A stretch of 64,000 bases of DNA from Alteromonas ponticola. Lineage in GTDB: Bacteria > Pseudomonadota > Gammaproteobacteria > Enterobacterales > Alteromonadaceae. Location: assembly GCF_012911815.1 (NCBI RefSeq), contig NZ_JAATNW010000001.1, forward strand, positions 248,001 through 312,000, given 5' to 3'. Positions 29,459 to 38,930 of this stretch are shown piece by piece (the first letter of the stretch is position 1; the number at the start of each line of letters is the position of its first letter). A model generated the notes under the pieces. The model had not been told where the DNA came from. It was given only the letters and a program-made list of their open reading frames with translations, and did not search any database. The position numbers were made by a program, and so were the translations under genes.

Positions 29459-30417
29459 TTCGTTGAACTCACAATGTGTTGTTGTAAAAATGCAGCTGCC
29501 CCTAATAACCCATGATCAGGTTCAGCAATTAAATACGTAGGAATACTTTTCACGTAATGTTTCATCATTCCTTTCGCCTCAAAACGAGCGCGAAAATCAC
29601 TTTGTTGAATAAACTCTGCAAATCGATTGGCAATGCCACCACCAATAAAGATACCGCCGGTGGTCGCCATATTTAATGCCAGGTTTCCGGCAAAGCTTCC
29701 CATGATGCGGCAAAACTGGGTTAACGTTGCTTCACAGATATCACAGGATCCCGACAACGCTGCCTCGGTAATGTCTGCTGGATCGTCGTAGCGTAAAGGT
29801 ATCTTCCTGTTTTCGGACAGCGCCTTGTAGATGTTGACGATGCCACGACCCGACATCACCTCCTCTGCCGATGCTCTGCCATGCATATTTTGCAAGTGTC
29901 GCCAGATAATAATGTCGGTTTCGTCAATTGGCGCGAAATCTACATGTCCACCTTCCCCGTCCAGAGTTTGCCAGCCACTATCAGTCATAGTGATATGCTC
30001 TACCCCCAGTCCTGTGCCAGGACCAAATACTGCAATGTTACCTCGCTCCTTCGCTGTCCCCTCGCCTATCTGGATGACCTGGTCGGCATCTAACACCGGC
30101 AGAGAGTGAGCGACCGCGGTAAAATCGTTTATGACATATAAATCATCTAATTTAAGTTGCGAACGCAGCGCTCGTTGCGAGAAAGCCCAGCTGTGATTTG
30201 TCATAGCCACGTGATCACCTGTAACAGGACAGGCAATAGCAATACAGCCACTACTGAATTTAAATTCAGGCAGCTGATCAAAGTACTGCTGAATGACCAA
30301 ATCGATGCTGGCGAAGTCCCGACAGATAAATTTCTTTATATGCGACAGTCCGCCATCAGTGATCCGCGCAAGACGAATATTGGTGCCACCTACATCAGCT
30401 ACAAACTGGTCACTCAT
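29455..30417 (-). CDS. glk: Glucokinase
   Basis: Phosphorylates glucose with ATP to supply Zwf. From the ATG at 30417 the protein is 320 residues, the usual bacterial Glk length, starting [19 protein letters not shown] (phosphate-binding loop). [12 protein letters not shown] and GGHVDF are the other ATPase-fold and sugar-binding motifs (EGGHVDFAP). The start overlaps the edd stop as ATGA; a longer reading from 30450 runs into edd and is unlikely. Placement of glk between edd and eda is characteristic of Alteromonadales-type operons. Confidence 0.95.
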   Translation of the reverse strand: MSDQFVADVGGTNIRLARITDGGLSHIKKFICRDFASIDLVIQQYFDQLPEFKFSSGCIAIACPVTGDHVAMTNHSWAFSQRALRSQLKLDDLYVINDFTAVAHSLPVLDADQVIQIGEGTAKERGNIAVFGPGTGLGVEHITMTDSGWQTLDGEGGHVDFAPIDETDIIIWRHLQNMHGRASAEEVMSGRGIVNIYKALSENRKIPLRYDDPADITEAALSGSCDICEATLTQFCRIMGSFAGNLALNMATTGGIFIGGGIANRFAEFIQQSDFRARFEAKGMMKHYVKSIPTYLIAEPDHGLLGAAAFLQQHIVSSTK

Positions 30418-32249
30418 AAGGCTTGCTCCTGAGTGAAAAACAGTGAGCACGCTCCTTGTTCTGCGCCGGTTAACACGGAACGAGTGCCGGCAAACATCTC
30501 ACGCCCCATGCCTTTTTGGTGGTGCGCTAGCGCGGCTTCTTTCGGCTCTCGCTTATCCAACTCGGCTTGCTCAACACACAATGTTAATTCACCCGTTTGC
30601 GTATTCAGTTCAATGATGTCACCTTCTTGCACTTTGGCAAGCAAGCCCCCATTAAAGGCTTCAGGTGTAAGGTGAATAGCAGCGGGTACCTTACCTGAGG
30701 CTCCAGACATACGTCCGTCAGTCACCAACGCAACTTTGTAACCACGGTCCTGTAATACGCCCAACGGCGGGGTTAGACGATGCAATTCAGGCATACCAAT
30801 CGCTGATGGTCCCTGGAATCTCACCACAACGATACAATCTTTGTTTAATGCACCGCTACGGAATGCTTCGTCCAACTCAAATTGATCTTCAAACACCACT
30901 GCTGGCGCTTTAATGTGAATATGCGGCGTGCGCAATGCTGATGTCTTTATCACTGAGCGGCCAAGATTACCCTTGAGGACGCTCAAGCCGCCATCTGGTT
31001 TGAAAGGTTTATCAACGGACGCAAGTACTTCTTTATCAAACGATTCACTGGCACCATCTTTCCACACCAGTTCACCCTCTTCTAATTGAGGCTCCTTGGT
31101 ATAACGGCTTAAGCCTTCGCCACAGATCGTTTTAACATCTTCGTGCAATAACCCTGCATCGAGTAACTGTTTAAATAGTAGCGACATGCCCCCTGCAGCA
31201 ACAAAATGGTTAATGTCTGCAGATCCGTTGGGATAAATTCGGGTTAACAAGGGCACTGCATTGGAAATATCGGAAAAATCATCCCAATTAACAATGTAGC
31301 CCGCTGCTCGTGCTACTGCGATAAGGTGCATTGTGTGATTGGTTGAACCACCGGTTGCTAAAAGACCGACTAACCCGTTAACAATCGCTTTAGCATCAAC
31401 AATGTGGCCGATCGGCGTATAGTTGTCGCCCAGATCAGTCAGTCGTGTTGCCTGCACTGCGGCGGCACGGGTTAATTCATCACGAAGCGGTGTACCCGGA
31501 TTGACAAAGGATGACCCCGGAAGGTGCAAGCCCATCATCTCTACTACTAGCTGATTAGAATTCGCAGTGCCATAGAAGGTGCAGGTACCTGCTGAATGAT
31601 AGGACTGCGACTCAGCTTCAAGCAACGCTTCTCTGCCCACCTTGCCCTCAGCAAAGGCTTGTCTGACTCTGGCTTTTTCTTTGTTTGGTAATCCTGAAGG
31701 CATAGGCCCGGCGGGAACAAAAACCGTGGGTAAGTGGCCGAATGCCAACGAACCAATTAATAAGCCAGGTACAATTTTATCGCAAATGCCCAGCATCATT
31801 GCGGCGTCAAACATATTGTGGGATAACGCGATAGCAGCACTTTGCGCAATCACATCACGGCTCATCAGACTTAAATCCATTCCCGGCCGACCCTGGGTGA
31901 CACCATCACACATTGCGGGCACACCGCCAGCAAACTGAGCAACGCTGCCCACTTCGCGAATGGCTTCCTTAATAATGGCCGGATAGCTCTCATAAGGTTG
32001 GTGTGCCGAGAGCATATCGTTGTACGATGAGACTATCGCCACGTTCGCTTTGGTCATGCTGCGAAGGTCAGCCTTATCTTCTGATCCACACGCAGCAAAT
32101 CCATGTGCAAGGTTGCCACAAGAAAGCACTCCACGGTGTGGGCCCTCATGTCTGGCATGGTCAATTTTATCCAGATAAGCTTGTCGGGTTGCTTTACTGC
32201 GCTCAATAATTCGCTGAGTCACCTCAGCCAGTTGTGAGTTCATATTCAT
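30414..32249 (-). CDS. edd: Phosphogluconate dehydratase
   Basis: Dehydrates 6-phosphogluconate to KDPG; iron-sulfur enzyme of the IlvD/Edd family. The 611-residue protein has [31 protein letters not shown] (about 109-140, cluster Cys), [16 protein letters not shown] (second Cys), [17 protein letters not shown] (third Cys) and the C-terminal [18 protein letters not shown]. It begins 4 bases after pgl and is coupled to glk by ATGA. Confidence 0.97.
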   Translation of the reverse strand: MNMNSQLAEVTQRIIERSKATRQAYLDKIDHARHEGPHRGVLSCGNLAHGFAACGSEDKADLRSMTKANVAIVSSYNDMLSAHQPYESYPAIIKEAIREVGSVAQFAGGVPAMCDGVTQGRPGMDLSLMSRDVIAQSAAIALSHNMFDAAMMLGICDKIVPGLLIGSLAFGHLPTVFVPAGPMPSGLPNKEKARVRQAFAEGKVGREALLEAESQSYHSAGTCTFYGTANSNQLVVEMMGLHLPGSSFVNPGTPLRDELTRAAAVQATRLTDLGDNYTPIGHIVDAKAIVNGLVGLLATGGSTNHTMHLIAVARAAGYIVNWDDFSDISNAVPLLTRIYPNGSADINHFVAAGGMSLLFKQLLDAGLLHEDVKTICGEGLSRYTKEPQLEEGELVWKDGASESFDKEVLASVDKPFKPDGGLSVLKGNLGRSVIKTSALRTPHIHIKAPAVVFEDQFELDEAFRSGALNKDCIVVVRFQGPSAIGMPELHRLTPPLGVLQDRGYKVALVTDGRMSGASGKVPAAIHLTPEAFNGGLLAKVQEGDIIELNTQTGELTLCVEQAELDKREPKEAALAHHQKGMGREMFAGTRSVLTGAEQGACSLFFTQEQAL

Positions 32250-32253
32250 CTTC

Positions 32254-32946
32254 CTACGGTGCCCACATTAGTGTTACCGGGGCACGATTTACAACAGCGG
32301 TGATCGGTTTCTCTTTCTCAGTATGATTTTTCAATGCATCCTGCAGTACAGCTTGTTTCTTCTCACCGGTAAGATGTAAGAAGATACGCTTTGAATTCAA
32401 TAAAGCAGGAAGGGAAAGCGATATGCGCTGATGGGGAGCCGTTTGCGGCTGCACGGCCAGACAAACTCGTCCGCTTGTTAATGATAAGCCTTGGTCAATT
32501 TGTTCAGAACAGGGAAACAAAGAGGCGGTGTGTCCGTCCTCTCCCATTCCCAGAATCAGTACATCGAAGGGTTGTGCAAGAGAAGATAGTCTTCCTTCCG
32601 CTTCCGCAATGCCGTCAGCTGCGTCATTGTGGTGGCTATACAAGGCGACAAAATGCGCACTGGCTGCGTTGTTCTGAAGCAGATTCTCTTTCACTAAGCG
32701 GGTATTACTGTCAGCATGGGATTCATCAACCCACCGTTCATCCGCCAGAGTGACGTCGACCTTTGACCAATCAAGATTACGCTGGCTGAGTTCCGCAAAT
32801 AAAGGTAACGGCGTAGAGCCTCCACTTACTACTAAAGACGCACGCCCATTCTCATTTATTCCCTGGCTCAGCAGGGTAATAATTTCGTCGGCAAAAGACG
32901 TTACCAGCGCAGATTTATCAGAAAATGTTTTTGTCGATAACCCCAT
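32254..32946 (-). CDS. pgl: 6-phosphogluconolactonase (DevB/SOL type)
   Basis: Hydrolyses the lactone made by Zwf. The 230-residue product shows [16 protein letters not shown] (about 42-57), [15 protein letters not shown] and [14 protein letters not shown], the three family signatures. It starts one base after the zwf stop, indicating tight coupling. Confidence 0.95.
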   Translation of the reverse strand: MGLSTKTFSDKSALVTSFADEIITLLSQGINENGRASLVVSGGSTPLPLFAELSQRNLDWSKVDVTLADERWVDESHADSNTRLVKENLLQNNAASAHFVALYSHHNDAADGIAEAEGRLSSLAQPFDVLILGMGEDGHTASLFPCSEQIDQGLSLTSGRVCLAVQPQTAPHQRISLSLPALLNSKRIFLHLTGEKKQAVLQDALKNHTEKEKPITAVVNRAPVTLMWAP

Positions 32947-32947
32947 A

Positions 32948-34441
32948 TTATTTCTTCTTAACTATTTTGCTTTCATACCAGCTACGATTTTCCCGCGCCA
33001 ACAAGCCAATGGATTCCACGGGCCCCCAAGTGCCCGCCTGATATGGCTCAGGCGGTTCATTAGAGCCTTTCCACGCCTCGAGGATTGAGTCTACCCAATT
33101 CCAGGCCTGTTCCACTTCGTCACGCCGAACGAACAACGCCTGATTACCCAGCATCACTTCGAGCAACAACTTTTCGTACGCATCAGGAATGCGATCGGCC
33201 GAAAACGCTTCGGAAAAACTTAAATTCAGCTTTGATTTCTGTAAATCCATTGAGCCCGAACTGGTTAACCCAGGCACCTTATTCATCACTGTAATTTCAA
33301 CACCTTCATCGGGTTGTAAACGAATCACCAGCTTGTTTGGCGGTAGGCTTTGGAAACTGTCACCAAATAGGTTGTGCGGTTGGCGTTTGAAATAGATGAC
33401 CACTTCACTGACTTTTTTAGGCATGCGCTTGCCGGTGCGCAGATAGAAGGGAACCCCTGCCCACCGCCAGTTATCAATATTGGCTTTTATGGCCACAAAA
33501 GTTTCAGTCTGGCTCTGCTGATTAGCGTCGTCTTCTTCCAGATAACCGGGAACCTCTTCACCTTTAACGAAGCCCGCCGTATATTGGCCACGCACCGTCG
33601 TGGAATTAAAGTTAGTACTATCAATAGGTCGCAGTGCTTTAAGTACTTTCAACTTTTCATCACGAATACTGTCAGCATCAAGCGTGGTAGGTGGCTCCAT
33701 CGCTACCAGGCTGAGAATTTGTAATAAGTGGTTTTGTACCATATCACGCATCTGTCCGGCATCGTCGAAATAGCCCCAGCGGCCTTCTATACCTACGGAT
33801 TCAGCGACACTAATTTGCACATGATCAATACAGTTATGGTCCCAGTTTGTGGCAAAAATTGAGTTGGCGAAACGCAGTGCGACCAAATTTAAAACGGTTT
33901 CTTTACCCAAATAATGATCGATACGGTAAATTTGCGATTCTTTAAAGTATTCTGCTACCTGATCATTGATCACGTTAGAGGATTCCAGATCGTGACCGAT
34001 CGGCTTCTCCAGTACCACTCTGACACTGCTGTCAATGATGTTGCTGGAGTGAAGCCCACGACAGATATCACCATAAATCGAAGGCGGCGTTGCCAGATAA
34101 CACACCATGGTGCGATCAGGGTTGACGTGCTCATCAAACTGCTGAAAACTGGCAATATCCTTCATATCTACGCAAACATAGTCGAGTCTGGCAGAGAGTC
34201 GAGACCAGGTATCTTCACACAATTGTGCGCCGCCAAATTTCTCAATATTTTTCTTCACTTCCTGTTGAAATTCATCAACGCTCATTGATTGTCGGGCAAC
34301 GCCCACAATGGATGTTTCAGGATGAAGAAGTTTTGCTTTTTCAAGTTGATATAACGAAGGTAGAAGCTTGCGGCGGGAAAGGTCGCCTAATGCGCCAAAT
34401 AAAACGAAATCACATGGCTCGTTGGAATTTTCCATTACCAT
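32948..34441 (-). CDS. zwf: Glucose-6-phosphate 1-dehydrogenase
   Basis: Oxidises glucose 6-phosphate to the lactone, feeding both the Entner-Doudoroff and pentose phosphate routes. The 497-residue protein has FGALGDLSRRKLLPSLYQL (cofactor loop, about 14-32), LEKPIGHDLESS and the active-site motif YRIDHYLGKETVLN. A ribosome site AAGGG is 9 bases before the ATG at 34441. First gene of the five-gene operon, divergent from hexR, with a perfect HexR-type palindrome 80 bases upstream. Confidence 0.97.
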   Translation of the reverse strand: MVMENSNEPCDFVLFGALGDLSRRKLLPSLYQLEKAKLLHPETSIVGVARQSMSVDEFQQEVKKNIEKFGGAQLCEDTWSRLSARLDYVCVDMKDIASFQQFDEHVNPDRTMVCYLATPPSIYGDICRGLHSSNIIDSSVRVVLEKPIGHDLESSNVINDQVAEYFKESQIYRIDHYLGKETVLNLVALRFANSIFATNWDHNCIDHVQISVAESVGIEGRWGYFDDAGQMRDMVQNHLLQILSLVAMEPPTTLDADSIRDEKLKVLKALRPIDSTNFNSTTVRGQYTAGFVKGEEVPGYLEEDDANQQSQTETFVAIKANIDNWRWAGVPFYLRTGKRMPKKVSEVVIYFKRQPHNLFGDSFQSLPPNKLVIRLQPDEGVEITVMNKVPGLTSSGSMDLQKSKLNLSFSEAFSADRIPDAYEKLLLEVMLGNQALFVRRDEVEQAWNWVDSILEAWKGSNEPPEPYQAGTWGPVESIGLLARENRSWYESKIVKKK

Positions 34442-34520
34442 AAAAGGATGCCCTTAATATGTTTGGTATGATGCGCGATCACAAATCGCAAGTAACAACA
34501 TGGGCACTAGTAAACAATAA

Positions 34521-34537
34521 TTGTAGTAAAATTACAA
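34521..34537. promoter_or_regulatory. HexR operator upstream of zwf
   Basis: TTGTAGTAAAATTACAA fits the published HexR pattern TTGTARTWWWAYTACAA at every position. It is 80 bases before zwf, in the zwf-hexR divergent region. HexR is released from such sites by KDPG, so the operon would be induced by its own pathway intermediate. Confidence 0.85.
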
Positions 34538-34604
34538 GCAATCTGGAAAACGTCACGAGTAAACCCGTGTTACATCCCAATTGCGGGTAAATTAACCATC
34601 CTTT

Positions 34605-34621
34605 TTGTCAAAAAATTACAA
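34605..34621. promoter_or_regulatory. Second HexR-like operator, hexR side
   Basis: TTGTCAAAAAATTACAA matches 15 of 17 positions of the same pattern. It lies 40 bases before a TATAAT (34661-34666) that should serve hexR, consistent with autoregulation or with cooperative control of both divergent genes. Confidence 0.65.
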
Positions 34622-34637
34622 TTTGCTTGTCACATGG

Positions 34638-34666
34638 GTAACATGCAGTAAACTAGGCCCTATAAT
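34638..34666 (+). promoter_or_regulatory. Promoter candidate for hexR
   Basis: A consensus TATAAT at 34661-34666 is preceded at 17 bases by GTAACA (34638-34643), a weak -35. It is 38 bases before the hexR ATG. Confidence 0.5.
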
Positions 34667-34703
34667 TATATATATCTTAACGCAGAACTGATGCTTTAGC
34701 CGT

Positions 34704-35555
34704 ATGAATATATTAGAAAAAATTTCACAAAACAAAGCTGCTTTCAGCAAAAGTGAACGTAAAGTTGCTGAAGTTATTCTAGCCAATCCGCAAACCGCTA
34801 TTCATTCGAGTATAGCAACATTAGCGAAAATGGCAGATGTCAGCGAGCCTACCGTTAACCGTTTTTGTAGAAGACTTGATACCAAAGGTTACCCGGATTT
34901 CAAACTACACCTTGCCCAGAGCCTGGCTAACGGCACCCCATACGTCAACCGCCACGTGGATGAGAACGATAGCCCTGAGGAATATACTAACAAGATATTT
35001 GAATCGACCATGGCTGCACTTGAGGTTGCCCGTCAGTCAGTCAATATCCCAACCGTTAACCGCGTAGTTGACTTGCTCACGCAGGCTCAACGTATCTCCT
35101 TTTTCGGGCTGGGGGCGTCAGCTTCGGTGGCTCACGATGCGTTGAACAAATTCTTCCGTTTCAATGTGCCAGTGGTTTATTTCGATGACATACTGATGCA
35201 GCGAATGAGTTGCATGAATTGTAACGAGGGCGATGTGGTAGTGCTTATTTCACACACCGGGCGCACCAAAAGCCTGGTGGAAATTGCACAGATTGCGCGT
35301 TCAAATGATGCAACCGTGGTTGGCATTACCTCTGAAGACAGCCCACTGGCAAACGAATGTACCTACGTTTTATCACTGGAAGTGCCCGAAGACACCGACA
35401 TGTATATGCCGATGGCGTCGCGTATCGCGCAATTGACGCTTATTGATGTTCTCGCCACGGGCTTCACGTTGCGTCGGGGCAATAAATTCAGAGAAAACCT
35501 TAAACGCGTAAAAGATACGCTGCGTGGTTCACGTTATGATAAAAAAGCAGAGTAA
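34704..35555 (+). CDS. hexR: HexR, MurR/RpiR family regulator of central carbohydrate metabolism
   Basis: DNA-binding regulator that senses KDPG. The 283-residue protein has an N-terminal HTH_6 domain (about 1-77; SKSERKVAEVIL and ADVSEPTVNRFCRRL as the recognition helix) and a SIS sugar-phosphate domain (about 125-260; ISFFGLGASASVAHDA, LISHTGRTKSLVEIA). Position between zwf and pykA is the conserved HexR locus of gammaproteobacteria, and matching operators are present at 34521 and 34605, upstream of pykA and upstream of gapA. Confidence 0.95.
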   Translation: MNILEKISQNKAAFSKSERKVAEVILANPQTAIHSSIATLAKMADVSEPTVNRFCRRLDTKGYPDFKLHLAQSLANGTPYVNRHVDENDSPEEYTNKIFESTMAALEVARQSVNIPTVNRVVDLLTQAQRISFFGLGASASVAHDALNKFFRFNVPVVYFDDILMQRMSCMNCNEGDVVVLISHTGRTKSLVEIAQIARSNDATVVGITSEDSPLANECTYVLSLEVPEDTDMYMPMASRIAQLTLIDVLATGFTLRRGNKFRENLKRVKDTLRGSRYDKKAE

Positions 35556-35592
35556 GAGGAATTACCCCGAATTTTGCTAAAGCCGCTATACT

Positions 35593-35619
35593 TTCTGCAA
35601 CGCGAAGAGCGTTGCAGAA
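35593..35619 (+). terminator. Hairpin after hexR
   Basis: Perfect 11-base arms TTCTGCAACGC and GCGTTGCAGAA with a 5-base loop, 37 bases after hexR. The sequence that follows is only moderately T-rich, so termination would be partial and some read-through to pykA is possible. Confidence 0.6.
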
Positions 35620-35692
35620 GTCTTACCTCTTCGCTCACCGTCAACTTTAATGCTTTTCACTTTCACTTTTATGTCTATATACATTACCATTA

Positions 35693-35707
35693 AGTAATAA
35701 TATTACG
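35693..35707. promoter_or_regulatory. HexR-like operator upstream of pykA
   Basis: AGTAATAATATTACG matches 13 of 15 positions of TGTARTWWWAYTACA, mismatching only at the two ends. It is 74 bases before the pykA start. pykA is a HexR target in related genera. Confidence 0.6.
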
Positions 35708-35781
35708 TAAAATAGTTACAAAACATTCCCATTTGATGTCTCTCTGGGGATTTATTACAACATAAAAAGCGACATGAATTT

Positions 35782-37218
35782 ATGACAAGACGAACCAAGA
35801 TACTCGCTACATTAGGTCCGGCAACTGACTCTCTGGAGAAAATTCAGGCTGTGTTAGCTGCCGGCGCCAATGTGGTGCGAATGAATTTTTCCCATGGGCA
35901 GCCTGAAGATCATATTGAACGTGCGAATCGTGTTAGACAGGCGGCAAAAAATTTAGGCGTTCACGTCGCCATTTTAGGCGACTTACAAGGCCCCAAAATC
36001 CGGGTGGCGCGCTTTAAAGAAAATTCCGTCACTTTAAACGAAGGTGATGAATTCACCCTGGATGCCGAACTGGGTAAAGACGATGGTTCGCAGCAAGCCG
36101 TAGGAATTGACTACAAGGCATTGCCAGACGATGTCAGTGAAGACGACTTGTTACTGCTGGATGACGGCCGCATTCAGCTTAAGGTAAAGCGGGTTGAAGG
36201 TCGCAAAGTCATCACTACTGTCATGGTAGGTGGCAAACTATCAAACAATAAAGGAATCAACCGTCAAGGCGGTGGGTTGTCTGCCGAAGCCCTCACTGAA
36301 AAAGACAAACAGGACATCAAAACTGCCGCCAAAATGGGCGTAGACTATCTGGCTGTGTCGTTTCCTCGCTCCAGTGACGATCTTAATTATGCTCGCCAAC
36401 TAGCCGAAGAAGCAGGTTGTCACGCAAAGATCTGCGCCAAAGTGGAGCGCGCTGAAACAGTTGCTACGCCAGAAGCCATAGACGATATTATCAGTGCATC
36501 CGATGCGGTAATGGTCGCACGCGGTGACTTAGGGGTTGAAATTGGCGACGCTGAACTGGTCGGAGTGCAAAAAAAGCTTATTTCCCGTTCCAGACAATTG
36601 AACAAAGTTGTTATCACCGCTACACAGATGATGGAATCGATGATTTCCAGCCCGATGCCCACCCGCGCCGAAGTCATGGATGTGGCCAATGCTGTATTGG
36701 ATGGCACTGACGCGGTTATGCTATCAGCCGAAACCGCAGCGGGTAGCTATCCGGTTGAAACGGTCAAGGCGATGGCCCGAGTATGCGAAGGTGCTGAAAC
36801 CCATCCGAGTGTCAAAATTTCCAAGCATAGAATGGACGATGTTTTCTCTACGGTCAGTGAGACCGTGGCCTTGTCAGCGGTGTATGCGGCTAACCACTTA
36901 CCAAGTATTCGCGCGATTGTCGGGCTGACAGAAAGTGGTAATACCCCTAAACTGATGTCACGCATCACCACCTCTCTACCCATCATTGCTATGTCCAGAC
37001 ATGTGGATACACTCAATTCAATGGCATTATACCGTGGTGTGAAGCCAGTTTATTTTGATTCGCGCAACAGTGAGCCAGGGCAACTTAAGTACGATGTAAT
37101 AGCGGTACTAAAGGAACATGGTTTAGTGGATAGCGGGGACAGTATCATTATGACGTACGGCGACGAAATGGAAAAAATTGGCGCGACTAATGCGCTAAAA
37201 ATCGTCAAAGTGGATTAA
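35782..37218 (+). CDS. pykA: Pyruvate kinase II
   Basis: Transfers phosphate from phosphoenolpyruvate to ADP, ending both glycolysis and the Entner-Doudoroff route. The 478-residue product shows [32 protein letters not shown], the catalytic [11 protein letters not shown] segment (about 248-258) and [21 protein letters not shown]. Length and position next to hexR fit the PykA (AMP/sugar-phosphate activated) type. Confidence 0.96.
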   Translation: MTRRTKILATLGPATDSLEKIQAVLAAGANVVRMNFSHGQPEDHIERANRVRQAAKNLGVHVAILGDLQGPKIRVARFKENSVTLNEGDEFTLDAELGKDDGSQQAVGIDYKALPDDVSEDDLLLLDDGRIQLKVKRVEGRKVITTVMVGGKLSNNKGINRQGGGLSAEALTEKDKQDIKTAAKMGVDYLAVSFPRSSDDLNYARQLAEEAGCHAKICAKVERAETVATPEAIDDIISASDAVMVARGDLGVEIGDAELVGVQKKLISRSRQLNKVVITATQMMESMISSPMPTRAEVMDVANAVLDGTDAVMLSAETAAGSYPVETVKAMARVCEGAETHPSVKISKHRMDDVFSTVSETVALSAVYAANHLPSIRAIVGLTESGNTPKLMSRITTSLPIIAMSRHVDTLNSMALYRGVKPVYFDSRNSEPGQLKYDVIAVLKEHGLVDSGDSIIMTYGDEMEKIGATNALKIVKVD

Positions 37219-37223
37219 TTTCC

Positions 37224-37253
37224 CTGGCAGGGATGCCTGGTCATCCCTGCCAG
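37224..37253. terminator. Hairpin between convergent pykA and nitroreductase genes
   Basis: Perfect 12-base arms CTGGCAGGGATG and CATCCCTGCCAG with a 6-base loop, 5 bases after pykA and 24 bases after the nitroreductase stop. There is no clear T run on either side, so its termination strength is uncertain. Confidence 0.6.
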
Positions 37254-37277
37254 ATTGCAAAGATTAATTGCTTAGAG

Positions 37278-37829
37278 TTATGACCAGTGCTCGAAAAACT
37301 GATTCAGGTCGTGCGGTTTGCGCTCTGGCGCTTCAATCGTAGCCGTGCCCAAATATAAAAAGCCGACAATCTCGTCTTCTTCCGTTAAATTAAGGCCCCT
37401 TTTTACCGTGTCACACTGGGCATAACTTCCCGTGCGCCAGATCCCCTGAAACCCTTGCGCGATCGCAGCCATTTGCATTGCCATTACCGCACAGGCGGTT
37501 GACGCAACCTGTTCAACCCGTGGTACTTTAGGACTTTCCTGCACCTTTGCTATGGCAATAATGACCATTGGTGCGCGCAGTGGAAGTTGCGGTGCCCGTT
37601 CGATTTCCTTGGCCGACTTATCAGTGTCAATGGCTGACTGTTCAAACAACGCGCCCAGTTTATTTAAACCCGCCCCTTCACAGATGATAAATCTCCAGGG
37701 GGTCAATGAAGCATGGTCTGGTGCACGAAGCGCCGCGCGCTTTATATTTGCTAACGCGTCTGCATCAGGAGCAGGCGCTTCCAGCCGCGGTTGTGAGGTT
37801 CGATTTAACAAAAGCGTTAGTGCATCCAC
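37278..37829 (-). CDS. Nitroreductase family protein (YdjA-like)
   Basis: FMN-dependent oxidoreductase of 183 residues, the same as E. coli YdjA, one of the smallest nitroreductases. It has RAALRAPDHASLTPWRFIICEG near 31-52 (FMN binding) and AIAQGFQGIWRTGSYAQ near 120-136. It starts with GTG. The physiological substrate is not known. Single gene, convergent with pykA. Confidence 0.88.
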   Translation of the reverse strand: MDALTLLLNRTSQPRLEAPAPDADALANIKRAALRAPDHASLTPWRFIICEGAGLNKLGALFEQSAIDTDKSAKEIERAPQLPLRAPMVIIAIAKVQESPKVPRVEQVASTACAVMAMQMAAIAQGFQGIWRTGSYAQCDTVKRGLNLTEEDEIVGFLYLGTATIEAPERKPHDLNQFFEHWS

Positions 37830-37902
37830 AGTAGATCCTTATCCAGTTCAGATAAAATCAATCCTACGTTTATTCAATTAAAAAGACCATCAAATCCAAT
37901 CG

Positions 37903-38511
37903 CTACTGAGCAGGTTTTTGCCTCGACAACAGATAATCAACACTGACATATTTGCCGCCGCCATAAAATAGGAGCACCAGTAACATCAAAAAATACGTGG
38001 CCGCAAATTCAATACCATTATTGAGAATGACAAATTTACCGCTTTGCGTCAGCCAGTCATACTGACCATGTTCCTGCAGAATTGCTTTTGCCATTTCAAG
38101 TTTATCTGCAGACGCCATTACCGACTTATCATATAACAGCGTACCGTCAGCCAACCAACTTGAAGGGTCAGCAATAGCCAGCCAGCCATTTGCAGCATGA
38201 ACGGTTACCATCGCCACCAGCATTGTAAAGCTTAATGGGATGCTGACCAATCGCGTGAACAGCCCCAACAAGATCATCACTCCACCTACAAGTTCCGCGC
38301 CTATGGTAAGGATGACCAGTAAGGTTGGGAGTGGTAAGCCAAGCCCCCACTCCTGATTGCCAAACCAGGCAACGGTATCGGTAAAACCTAACACTTTGGA
38401 CCAGCCCGCCTGAATTAGTACAGGTGCTAAATACAAGCGAATCAATAGGAGCGGTACACCGTCGAACACACTCAATAACGTTTTTAATTTACTATATGCA
38501 TGACTCATCAT
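37903..38511 (-). CDS. DoxX family membrane protein
   Basis: A 202-residue inner-membrane protein with about four hydrophobic helices (near 20-40, 65-87, 90-107 and 165-183). RLYLAPVLIQAGWSKV and the glycine-rich GAELVGGVMILLGLFTRL match the DoxX family. A hydrophilic stretch between helices three and four (about 113-155) is larger than in the shortest members. Some DoxX proteins take part in redox stress responses, but no role can be assigned here. Start is either of two adjacent ATGs. Confidence 0.82.
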   Translation of the reverse strand: MMSHAYSKLKTLLSVFDGVPLLLIRLYLAPVLIQAGWSKVLGFTDTVAWFGNQEWGLGLPLPTLLVILTIGAELVGGVMILLGLFTRLVSIPLSFTMLVAMVTVHAANGWLAIADPSSWLADGTLLYDKSVMASADKLEMAKAILQEHGQYDWLTQSGKFVILNNGIEFAATYFLMLLVLLFYGGGKYVSVDYLLSRQKPAQ

Positions 38512-38643
38512 TAGCGTTATCTCACAAGATAGTGACTAACTTACGATCAGATTAATCGGCCAATTGCTATCCATAGTAGAAGAGGATGAGCAAAAAAGAC
38601 TATACTTAAGAACGAAAATTCAGCAATAAACTTTCATAAGGTT

Positions 38644-38811
38644 ATGCAAAAGCCTAAGCAGTCTCCGTTTAACCGCCTGATGCAAAAAGGTCATAAGAAG
38701 GTGCGTTATACGGACAAAAAAGCCAATGTTCTTATGCTATTTAGCGAGCAGGAACACCGCCGTATCGCAGCATTGATTCAGAAGTGGCTACGTGAAGATG
38801 ACCAGCAATAA
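38644..38811 (+). CDS. Small basic protein, 55 residues
   Basis: A complete short frame, MQKPKQSPFNRLMQKGHKKV... ending WLREDDQQ. The N-terminal half is strongly basic; the second half (VLMLFSEQEHRRIAALIQKWL) should form a strand and an amphipathic helix. Codon use resembles the neighbouring genes and the frame fills the otherwise empty gap between the DoxX gene and sppA on the sppA strand. AAGG lies close upstream. I do not recognise a family; it could be a small nucleic-acid or membrane-associated protein. Confidence 0.6.
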   Translation: MQKPKQSPFNRLMQKGHKKVRYTDKKANVLMLFSEQEHRRIAALIQKWLREDDQQ

Positions 38812-38930
38812 ATAAAAACGAGTCAGGCATCGTCTTCGTTACTCACAAAATATTACAATTTAGGTTCGCCATTCCGGCCAATTCAGATAACATACAGACT
38901 ATCTTTATACGAAGAGGTTTTGCATTGCGT

